From Alistipes sp. (lineage in GTDB: Bacteria > Bacteroidota > Bacteroidia > Bacteroidales > Rikenellaceae), in the NCBI GenBank assembly GCA_017380275.1, contig JAFOEH010000195.1, positions 1-7,786 of the forward strand: a stretch of DNA of 7,786 nt, given 5' to 3'. Each line of letters opens with the position of its first letter. The stretch's first letter is position 1. This document shows, piece after piece, positions 1 to 4,747 of this stretch. The position numbers and the translations under genes were made by a program. Below the pieces are notes generated by a model that had not been told where the DNA came from, did no database searches, and saw nothing but the letters and a program-made list of their open reading frames with translations.

Positions 1-27
1 AGTGTCGTAATTATTTCTGCATCACGC

Positions 28-58
28 TTTGAAGTTCGGAAATTTATCGCTTACTTTG
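28..58 (+). promoter_or_regulatory. Candidate sigma-ABfr-type promoter of the DUF362 gene
   Basis: A TTTG at 28-31 is followed after 20 bases by TACTTTG at 52-58. This is close to the Bacteroidota housekeeping promoter (-33 TTTG, -7 TAnnTTTG), although the -7 box is one base short of consensus. The expected start of transcription would be near 65, giving a leader of about 16 bases before the ATG at 81. No Shine-Dalgarno sequence is visible in that leader, which is usual for the phylum. Confidence 0.45.
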
Positions 59-80
59 TAAAAACTATACTCATACGACT

Positions 81-1220
81 ATGCAAAAATCTAAAGTTTA
101 CTTTACCGACTTCCGCACCAAGGCTCACGGTGCTGGACTCCCAAAGAAACTCCAGAAGCTGATCCGCAAGGCCGGCATCGGCGAGATCGATATGGATGGC
201 AAGTTCGTGGCCATCAAGATTCACTTCGGCGAGCTGGGTAACATCAGCTACCTGCGCCCGAACTACGCGCGCGCCGTGGTGGATGTAGTGAAGGAGCTGG
301 GCGGCAAACCCTTCCTTACCGACTGTAACACGATGTACCCCGGCAGCCGCAAGAACGCCCTCGAGCATCTCTACTGCGCGTGGGAGAACGGCTTTACGCC
401 TCTTACCGTTGGTTGCCCGATTCTGATTGGCGACGGCCTGAAGGGTACGGACGACATTGAGGTTCCCGTTGTGGGTGGCGAGTATGTGAAGGCCGCCAAG
501 ATCGGTCGCGCCGTTATGGATGCCGACATCTTCATCAGCCTGAGCCACTTCAAGGGCCACGAGATGACGGGCTTCGGCGGTGCTATCAAGAATATCGGTA
601 TGGGTTGCGGCTCGCGCGCCGGCAAGACCGAGCAGCATAGTGGTGGCCAGCCCCGCATCAGCGAGAAGCGCTGTCGCGGCTGTAAGCTCTGTATGGCTCA
701 GTGTGCCAATGGCGGATTGGAGTTCGACGCTGAGACTCGCAAGATGAAGGTCAACTACACCAACTGCGTAGGCTGTGGCCGTTGCTTGGGCGCTTGTAAC
801 TTCGACGCTATCAGCTTCGAGAACGAGCAGGCCCCCACGATGCTCAACCGCCGTATGGCCGAGTATGCTAAGGCCGTGGTGGATGGTCGTCCGCAGTTCC
901 ACATCTCGATCGTGGTGGACATCTCGCCCAACTGCGACTGCCACGCCGAGAACGATGCCCCGATCCTTCCCGATATCGGTATGTTTGCTTCGGCCGACGC
1001 TCTGGCTCTCGATCAGGCCTGTGCCGACGCCTGCCTCGCAGCTACGCCCCTGCCCGGTAGCCAGCTCTACGACCACATCCACGCCGAGGGCTTCTGCGAT
1101 CACCACGACCACTTCAAGAACTCGACACCCGAGTCGGAGTGGCGCTCGTGCCTCGAGCACGCCGAGAAGATCGGCCTGGGCTCACGCGACTACGAGCTTA
1201 TCAAGTACGATACGAAATAG
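81..1220 (+). CDS. DUF362 domain protein with two 4Fe-4S ferredoxin motifs
   Basis: A 379-residue, probably cytoplasmic iron-sulfur protein. The DUF362 fold covers most of the chain: an N-terminal part with a conserved IKIHFGE stretch near residues 45-51, then FISLSHFKGHEMTGFGGAIKN around 151-171. A ferredoxin insert follows with two complete CxxCxxCxxxC motifs (C198, C201, C204, C208 and C229, C232, C235, C239), enough for two 4Fe-4S clusters. The C-terminal part carries the family signature NCDCHAENDAPILPDIG (284-300) with two extra cysteines, C285 and C287. No signal peptide or membrane segment is seen. Family members are usually annotated only as Fe-S or ferredoxin-like proteins. An electron-transfer role is inferred and the substrate is unknown. 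The last cysteine of each motif lacks the usual following proline. The gene stands alone behind its own promoter and is followed, after a hairpin, by mqnA. The ATG at 81 fits the promoter and the family N-terminus. Confidence 0.9.
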   Translation: MQKSKVYFTDFRTKAHGAGLPKKLQKLIRKAGIGEIDMDGKFVAIKIHFGELGNISYLRPNYARAVVDVVKELGGKPFLTDCNTMYPGSRKNALEHLYCAWENGFTPLTVGCPILIGDGLKGTDDIEVPVVGGEYVKAAKIGRAVMDADIFISLSHFKGHEMTGFGGAIKNIGMGCGSRAGKTEQHSGGQPRISEKRCRGCKLCMAQCANGGLEFDAETRKMKVNYTNCVGCGRCLGACNFDAISFENEQAPTMLNRRMAEYAKAVVDGRPQFHISIVVDISPNCDCHAENDAPILPDIGMFASADALALDQACADACLAATPLPGSQLYDHIHAEGFCDHHDHFKNSTPESEWRSCLEHAEKIGLGSRDYELIKYDTK

Positions 1221-1261
1221 TCCGAGCGGGGCGGATGTCCCGCGCTGACAGCACAATAAGG

Positions 1262-1314
1262 GAGTGCAAAATGCAGAATCAGCGATTTTTGATTTTGCAT
1301 TTTGCATTCTTTTT
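1262..1314 (+). terminator. 19-bp hairpin plus T-run, possible terminator of the DUF362 gene
   Basis: The left arm at 1262-1280 (gagtgcaaaatgcagaatc) pairs with the right arm at 1291-1309 (gattttgcattttgcattc). In RNA, 17 of 19 positions pair normally and the other two form G-U pairs; the loop is 10 bases. Five T residues follow at 1310-1314. The stem is long but AT-rich, so termination strength is uncertain. A smaller GC hairpin lies just upstream (1226-1230 with 1239-1243). The right arm also supplies the -33 box of the mqnA promoter. Confidence 0.5.
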
Positions 1315-1324
1315 GTTATATTTG
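1294..1324 (+). promoter_or_regulatory. Strong sigma-ABfr-type promoter of mqnA
   Basis: TTTG at 1294-1297 is followed, after exactly 19 bases, by a perfect -7 box TATATTTG at 1317-1324. This is the best match to the Bacteroidota housekeeping consensus in the window. Transcription would start near 1331, leaving a leader of about 60 bases before mqnA. That leader contains a 7-bp hairpin, gccattt at 1336-1342 pairing with aaatggc at 1351-1357. Confidence 0.65.
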
Positions 1325-1389
1325 CACGTCAAAGTGCCATTTTGGAATGGAAATGGCCGATTGTGGAACTAATTTGGAGCTCTGTATGG

Positions 1390-2163
1390 ATGATGGTTTC
1401 GGGTGCACGTATAGCGGCTGTGTCGTATCTCAATACGATACCATTCATCTATGGTATCCAGCACGAGGGTAACCTTCGTGCCGACCTTTTGTTGGCTCCT
1501 CCCGCAGGCTGCTACGAGAACTACATCTCGGGTGCGGCCGACATCGCCCTGATGCCCTCGGCAATGGTTCCCACGCTCAAATCAACCAACATCATCACCG
1601 ACTACTGCATTGGCTCTTCGGGCCGAGTGCGCACCGTCGTGCTCTTCTCGAACGTGCCTGTGGAGCAGGTGCGCAGAGTCTATCTCGACGCCCACTCGCG
1701 CACATCGGTGCAGCTCGTGGGATGGCTCGCCGCCCACCGTTGGAGAATTGCTCCCGAGTGGTACGACTTGCGGGACTACTCGCAGGTGGCCTTCGCCGAG
1801 AAGGATGATGCGTTCCTTCTGATCGGCGACAAGGTGTTCGACCACGAGGGGCTGTTCAACTACTCGTACGATTTGTCGGAGGAGTGGAACCGCGCAACGG
1901 GTATGCCCTTCGCCTTCGCCGTATGGGTGGCACGCAAGGGTACTTCGTACGAACATATCGACGCTCTGGAGCGCGCCCTTACCTTCGGCGTGGAGTCGAT
2001 CTGGGAGGCGGTGGTCGAACACGGTTTCGACCAGAAGCCATACAACGCTTATGAGTATCTGACTCAAAATATAGATTTCGTATTTAACGCCGAGAAGCAC
2101 GCGGCACTGCAAAAGTTTTGGAACGCAGGTCTCAAGGTTGAGCCTCGATCCAATCCGGGCTGA
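1390..2163 (+). CDS. mqnA: Chorismate dehydratase, futalosine menaquinone pathway
   Basis: A 257-residue protein of the MqnA family, which removes water from chorismate to give 3-enolpyruvylbenzoate, the first step of the futalosine route to menaquinone. Recognisable family blocks run in order: AAVSYLNTIPFIYG at the N-terminus, ADIALMPSAMVP near 50-61, CIGSSGRVRTVVLFS near 73-87, LDAHSRTS near 99-106, LLIGDKVFDHEG, and YDLSEEWNRATGMPFAFAVWV. The length is normal for the family. The reading frame stays open upstream to a GTG at 1264, but that extension runs through the hairpin and promoter and has no family similarity. The ATG at 1390 (or the adjacent ATG at 1393) is therefore preferred. It is a soluble enzyme with its own promoter and with corA 99 bases downstream. 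The other futalosine genes (mqnB, mqnC, mqnD, mqnE) are not in the window. Confidence 0.9.
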   Translation: MMVSGARIAAVSYLNTIPFIYGIQHEGNLRADLLLAPPAGCYENYISGAADIALMPSAMVPTLKSTNIITDYCIGSSGRVRTVVLFSNVPVEQVRRVYLDAHSRTSVQLVGWLAAHRWRIAPEWYDLRDYSQVAFAEKDDAFLLIGDKVFDHEGLFNYSYDLSEEWNRATGMPFAFAVWVARKGTSYEHIDALERALTFGVESIWEAVVEHGFDQKPYNAYEYLTQNIDFVFNAEKHAALQKFWNAGLKVEPRSNPG

Positions 2164-2171
2164 AGAGGTTA

Positions 2172-2224
2172 GCCGCCCCCACGGGGACGGATGACTGCGG
2201 AGGTGTGTTGTTCACCACCGCCCC
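2172..2224 (+). other. Structured spacer/leader between mqnA and corA
   Basis: An imperfect hairpin forms from gcgg (2197-2200) and ggtg (2202-2205) pairing with cacc (2213-2216) and ccgc (2218-2221), with one A-A mismatch and a 7-base loop. A smaller CCCC/GGGG hairpin lies just upstream (2173-2186). No T-run follows, so it is not an intrinsic terminator. It could protect an mqnA-corA transcript or act in the corA leader. It does not match any riboswitch that I can identify. Confidence 0.35.
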
Positions 2225-2262
2225 TGATAATCAAGGAGTTCAACCCGTAAAATTTGCAGACA

Positions 2263-3246
2263 ATGCTTACCATTTACCTCAAGCAATACAACAAGATCAT
2301 TCGCAACGCTGAGCCCGAATTGCTGGACAATCTGGGCTACGATGATATTCTGTGGATTGACCTGCTCTCACCCTCGATCAAGGAGCAGAAGGCCGTCGAG
2401 AACTTTATGGAGGAGAGCCTCCAGACGCGCCAGCAGGTCGAGGAGATTGAGTCAACTTCGAAGTACTCGGAGAATGAGAATTCGATAATCTCGAACACCA
2501 ACTTCTTCATCCCCAAGCCCGACGGCTCGTTCGACGTCGAGCCTGTGTCGTTCATCATCTCCAACGAGGGTGTGCTCGTGTCGCAACGTACGGCCGAGTC
2601 GCGCACCTTCCGCGAGGCGGAGAAGCGTCTGCAGATGAACTATCGCGGCTATTCGACCGGCTACCACATCTTCATCTCGCTGCTCGAGGTGCGCATCGAC
2701 TTCGATGCCGACCTCGTGGAGCTTGTGGCCAAGCAGGTTGCCAAGCTGAGCAAGGACATCAATACGGAGGACACCATCGACAAGGAGGTTATCCACCGCA
2801 TTAACTTGTTGCAGGAGAGCACGATGGTCCTTCGAGAGAACTTCTTTGACCGTCAGCGTATTCTGTCGAACATCCTGCGAAGCGAGCGCTTCCCGAACGA
2901 TATCTACCCCCGTCTGCAGCTGATGATCAAGGACGTGAATTCGCTTATCAACCACGCCGACTTCAGCTCGCAGCGTCTGGACTACATACAGGATTCGGCC
3001 CTCGGCCTGATCAACATCGAGCAGAACGAGATCGTGAAGATCTTCTCGGTGGCGGCTGTGATCTTCCTGCCCGCGACGCTCATTGCGAGTGTCTATGGTA
3101 TGAACTTCCACCTGATGCCCGAGCTGGATTGGGTGTGGGAAATCGGGGGTGTGACGTTGCCGTTGGGATATATGTTCGCCATCTGTCTGATGATTCTGGC
3201 ATCGGGCCTTACGATATGGTATTTCCGATACAAGAAATGGTTATAA
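2263..3246 (+). CDS. corA: CorA-family magnesium/cobalt transport protein
   Basis: A 327-residue CorA-type divalent-cation channel, expected to work as a homopentamer in the inner membrane and import Mg2+ (also Co2+ or Ni2+). The large, charged and mostly helical N-terminal domain (about 1-255) faces the cytoplasm. Two C-terminal membrane helices follow, roughly 258-277 and 299-320. The first ends in the selectivity signature YGMN (278-281), and the outer loop carries the matching MPEL (285-288). The protein ends in a basic tail, RYKKWL. Length and topology are typical. An upstream in-frame TTG at 2254 exists, but the ATG at 2263 matches the usual CorA start. An AAGGAG at 2233-2238 lies too far upstream to be a normal ribosome-binding site. 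A near-consensus -7 box, TAAAATTTG (2248-2256), sits so close to the ATG that a transcript from it would be almost leaderless. Co-transcription with mqnA is equally possible. A strong terminator follows directly. Confidence 0.93.
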   Translation: MLTIYLKQYNKIIRNAEPELLDNLGYDDILWIDLLSPSIKEQKAVENFMEESLQTRQQVEEIESTSKYSENENSIISNTNFFIPKPDGSFDVEPVSFIISNEGVLVSQRTAESRTFREAEKRLQMNYRGYSTGYHIFISLLEVRIDFDADLVELVAKQVAKLSKDINTEDTIDKEVIHRINLLQESTMVLRENFFDRQRILSNILRSERFPNDIYPRLQLMIKDVNSLINHADFSSQRLDYIQDSALGLINIEQNEIVKIFSVAAVIFLPATLIASVYGMNFHLMPELDWVWEIGGVTLPLGYMFAICLMILASGLTIWYFRYKKWL

Positions 3247-3247
3247 C

Positions 3248-3279
3248 AAAAAAGGCTACCGAAAATGGTAGCCTTTTTT
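3248..3279 (+). terminator. Intrinsic terminator of corA, likely bidirectional
   Basis: The stem ggctacc (3254-3260) pairs with ggtagcc (3267-3273) around a 6-base loop, with A6 before it and T6 after it, extending the pairing to 13 bp. It starts one base after the corA stop codon. The symmetrical A and T tracts mean it can also stop transcripts arriving on the minus strand from the acyltransferase gene. Confidence 0.92.
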
Positions 3280-3283
3280 ATTT

Positions 3284-3307
3284 AATTCAAAATTCAAAAT
3301 TCAAATT
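3284..3307 (+). repeat. Heptamer tandem repeat, left copy
   Basis: Three tandem units of AATTCAA (3284-3290, 3291-3297, 3298-3304) followed by ATT. The first 19 bases are the exact reverse complement of 3703-3721, so the two heptamer tracts form a perfect inverted pair around the structured non-coding segment. A partial unit, aattttgaatt, lies at 3624-3634. Confidence 0.8.
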
Positions 3308-3319
3308 ATAAATTACGTC

Positions 3320-3386
3320 ATTCCGCATTTCCGCAAGGATTAGCTGCCAGATACAAAATCAGATTCCCTGCGGAAATGATTGGAAT
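3320..3386 (+). other. Imperfect hairpin in the non-coding region
   Basis: The left arm catttccgca (3326-3335) is perfectly complementary to tgcggaaatg (3369-3378). The pairing is extended inward by GGA (3337-3339) with TCC (3365-3367) across a mismatch, and outward by attcc (3320-3324) with ggaat (3382-3386) across a small internal loop. No T-run follows. It lies immediately upstream of the -7-like box at 3388-3395. Confidence 0.5.
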
Positions 3387-3429
3387 CTACCTTTGTGAAA
3401 ATACCTTACTGATACAGATTATTTTTCAC

Positions 3430-3452
3430 GCAACTTTTTCCGAAAAAGTTGC
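3430..3452 (+). other. Perfect 10-bp hairpin
   Basis: gcaacttttt (3430-3439) and aaaaagttgc (3443-3452) form a perfect stem with a 3-base loop, CCG. There is no T-run after it on either strand, so it is not a standard terminator. It could be part of a small RNA or of a dispersed palindromic element. Confidence 0.7.
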
Positions 3453-3472
3453 ACAAAAAGGCCGCAAGGCAT

Positions 3473-3588
3473 AATTTGCGGGGGCGGCGCGCCGTCGTCG
3501 GTAAAATGAATGCTACGCACTTTTGAAGCAATCAAAAGGTCTCCATTTTTTAACCCTCCGCCGCCGCGCCGCCCTTTTTCCGCAAATT
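3473..3588 (+). repeat. Long nested inverted repeat
   Basis: aatttgcgg (3473-3481) pairs perfectly with ccgcaaatt (3580-3588), and gggcggcgcg (3482-3491) pairs with cgcgccgccc (3565-3574). This gives 19 pairs interrupted only by a T5 bulge at 3575-3579. Inside lies a smaller hairpin, cttttga (3520-3526) with tcaaaag (3532-3538). The right arm shares bases 3580-3584 with the terminator-like hairpin, so the two folds exclude each other. Confidence 0.75.
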
Positions 3589-3613
3589 CTGCAGTGCGGG
3601 TTTTTATTTTTTT
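3580..3613 (+). terminator. Terminator-like hairpin and T-run
   Basis: ccgca (3580-3584) pairs with tgcgg (3595-3599) around a 10-base loop. This is followed by G, five T, A and seven T (3601-3613). The stem is short but the T-tract is long. No plus-strand gene lies between it and the corA terminator, so it would end a non-coding transcript or act as a backstop before the convergent acyltransferase gene. Confidence 0.45.
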
Positions 3614-3628
3614 GCGCCAGCCTAATTT

Positions 3629-3703
3629 TGAATTCCTTCATCTGCCGCCCAGCACGCTCAGTAGCGGGAGTAGCAGGCGGTTGGGAAACAGGCGTAACGC
3701 CTG
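3629..3703. repeat. 75-base repeat, copy A
   Basis: Copy A of a tandem pair with an 87-base period; copy B is at 3716-3790. The first 62 bases match copy B at 48 positions (77 %) without gaps. Both copies keep CCGCC (here 3645-3649) and GGCGG (3676-3680), which can pair. The copy ends in hairpin caggcg-TAA-cgcctg (3689-3703). The minus strand is open through both copies in one frame, but most differences would change amino acids, so it does not look protein-coding. Confidence 0.7.
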
Positions 3704-3721
3704 AATTTTGAATTTTGAATT
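3703..3721 (-). repeat. Heptamer tandem repeat, right inverted copy
   Basis: The sequence gaattttgaattttgaatt is the exact reverse complement of 3284-3302. It lies between the two 75-base repeat copies and overlaps the beginning of copy B. No direct duplication flanks the 3284-3721 interval, so transposition of that whole segment is not shown. Confidence 0.8.
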
Positions 3722-3790
3722 GCATTGACTGCCGCCCATCACGTTCCAAAGCGGGAATAGCAGGCGGATGCAAAACACCCCTAAGGGGTG
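3716..3790. repeat. 75-base repeat, copy B
   Basis: Copy B keeps the CCGCC/GGCGG core seen in copy A. It ends in hairpin cacccc-TAA-ggggtg (3776-3790), at exactly the same offset as the hairpin of copy A but with a different stem sequence. The hairpin extends to 7 bp (3775-3781 with 3785-3791). It covers the stop codon and last codons of the minus-strand acyltransferase gene. On that strand only four T residues follow it, so it would be a weak terminator. Confidence 0.7.
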
Positions 3791-4662
3791 TATTTCTTTT
3801 TCATCTCTTCGTTCAGCTCTGCCGTGTTGATCAGTATGGCCACCTCTATGGCGCGACCAAAGTCGGCGTTGAGCACCGCGCCGAACGTCTGCATCTGCCG
3901 TGAGAGCCGCATATATGCCTGAAGCATAGGTGGTAAGCGTTCGCCACGCGAGCGCAGCAGATCCTGCAGCAGGGCATAATTCTCCTCATAGCCCCGCAGC
4001 GTGAAAACATCGGGCAGCGGCTCGCGCTCGAGCTTCCATCGGGGCCGAAGTAACAACTGCCGAGGAGGATGAAATTTCTCCAAAAAGCGAAGTATCAGCT
4101 CCCGCGCCAGAGCGTCATACAGCGGTGGAATCGTGACCTTCCCGAAGAGGTAGCGCACCCCTCGCTCGCGCCCCACAATCAGCCCCAACGCCTGCCACAG
4201 CGCATCCATCGCAAAGAGCGAATGGCGCACCCCCTCGCCCGCGCTCTCGCGCACCACAAACGAGCGGCCGAGTTCGATGGCCGCAGGCAGCACCGAGTGC
4301 CGAAACCCCTCGCTCGGGCGGAAGTAATGGAGCGATGAGATGTGCCGTTCGTCGCTGTGTCGGCCCACGATGTAGCGGTAGCCACCGACAATCTGCTCGC
4401 GTCGCAAATCCCACGCAATAAGCTGGTTATAACCATCTGCGGCCACGTCGTCAGCGTCAATGTCCACCTCGCGGCCAACACCCCCTCCCGCTGTGCGGAA
4501 GGCCCGCTCGCGCAGCCGTCCCACCTCCCACATCAGCTGTGGCGACTCGCCCCCGCGAAAGGTGTAGAGCGCGAGCGAACCCCGAGCAGAGAGCATCAGC
4601 GGGCGGCGATGGCGCAGCTCGCGTAAAAGCGAGGCGGCGGTGGATGTTGTTGGAAAACTCAT
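3781..4662 (-). CDS. GNAT-type N-acyltransferase, hemolysin/OlsB/GlsB-like
   Basis: A 293-residue protein resembling the hemolysin-like acetyltransferase group (Acetyltransf_5), which includes ornithine-lipid OlsB and Bacteroides glycine-lipid GlsB. These enzymes transfer a 3-hydroxy fatty acid from acyl-carrier protein to an amino acid. Seen in the chain: MWEVGRLRERAFR near 44-56, then LIAWDLRREQIVGGYRY (81-97), the family hallmark ELGRSFV (130-136), and the helix HSLFAMDALWQALGLIV (147-163). The C-terminal block MLQAYMRLSRQMQTFGAVLNADFG (about 246-269) resembles the substrate-proximal end of Bacteroidota members. No signal peptide or clear membrane helix is seen, so a soluble or membrane-associated enzyme at the inner leaflet is expected. 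The ATG at 4662 follows an AT-rich leader without a Shine-Dalgarno sequence. It is convergent with corA and divergent from rsmH. A GlsB assignment is plausible but unproven; no glsA-like partner is in the window. Confidence 0.75.
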   Translation of the reverse strand: MSFPTTSTAASLLRELRHRRPLMLSARGSLALYTFRGGESPQLMWEVGRLRERAFRTAGGGVGREVDIDADDVAADGYNQLIAWDLRREQIVGGYRYIVGRHSDERHISSLHYFRPSEGFRHSVLPAAIELGRSFVVRESAGEGVRHSLFAMDALWQALGLIVGRERGVRYLFGKVTIPPLYDALARELILRFLEKFHPPRQLLLRPRWKLEREPLPDVFTLRGYEENYALLQDLLRSRGERLPPMLQAYMRLSRQMQTFGAVLNADFGRAIEVAILINTAELNEEMKKKYTP

Positions 4663-4723
4663 TTGTTAATAAAATCTCGGAAAATATTTACAATATTTTT
4701 GCTAAAAACAGTAACTTTACACC

Positions 4724-4731
4724 CAAATATA
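4724..4731 (-). promoter_or_regulatory. -7 box of the acyltransferase promoter (overlapping)
   Basis: Read on the minus strand, this is a perfect TATATTTG. It predicts a start of transcription near 4717 and a leader of about 55 bases. No TTTG is found at the expected -33 distance. It shares its TA core with the plus-strand box at 4730-4737. Confidence 0.45.
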
Positions 4732-4737
4732 CTTTTG
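4730..4737 (+). promoter_or_regulatory. -7 box candidate of the rsmH-ftsL-ftsI operon
   Basis: TACTTTTG is a perfect TAnnTTTG. It would start transcription near 4744, only a few bases before the ATG at 4748, giving a nearly leaderless message. A weaker alternative, TAACTTTA (4712-4719), would leave a more ordinary 20-base leader. Neither has a convincing -33 TTTG at standard spacing. Confidence 0.4.
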
Positions 4738-4747
4738 CGCTACGAAT

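Larger units (their letters stand above)
3400..3613 (+). ncRNA. Candidate structured small RNA ending in a terminator
   Basis: A perfect -7-type box, TACCTTTG (3388-3395), predicts a transcript starting near 3402, although no TTTG -33 box lies at the right distance. Downstream come a 10-bp hairpin (3430-3439 with 3443-3452, loop CCG), a short GCC-GCAA-GGC stem (3461-3470), and a long nested inverted repeat (3473-3491 with 3565-3588) enclosing a 7-bp hairpin (3520-3526 with 3532-3538). A terminator-like hairpin with a T-run ends the segment (3580-3613). The segment sits after the corA terminator, so it would need its own promoter. No open reading frame in it looks coding. A dispersed repeat element without transcription is an equally reasonable explanation, and the family is not one I recognise. 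Confidence 0.3.

Noticed and set aside
51..1160. A 369-codon open frame on the minus strand opposite the DUF362 gene
   Set aside because: It is the antisense shadow of a GC-rich gene. The plus strand has two ferredoxin motifs and family signatures, while the antisense product is low-complexity V/A/L/H-rich with no recognisable domain.
1264..1389. Upstream extension of mqnA from a GTG at 1264
   Set aside because: The extra 42 codons run through the hairpin and promoter and have no MqnA similarity. The family N-terminus begins at 1390.
3513..3773. An 86-codon minus-strand frame through both 75-base repeats, with a CRICGK stretch
   Set aside because: The in-frame repetition comes from the 87-base period. 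Most differences between copies are amino-acid changing, and the frame crosses the terminator-like and inverted-repeat DNA.
3629..3790. CRISPR array
   Set aside because: Only two degenerate copies with a 12-base gap; no uniform repeat-spacer structure and no cas gene.
3510..3903. Short plus-strand open frames (60-64 codons) in the non-coding region
   Set aside because: They read through repeats, T-runs and the acyltransferase 3' end, with biased composition and no start context or family.
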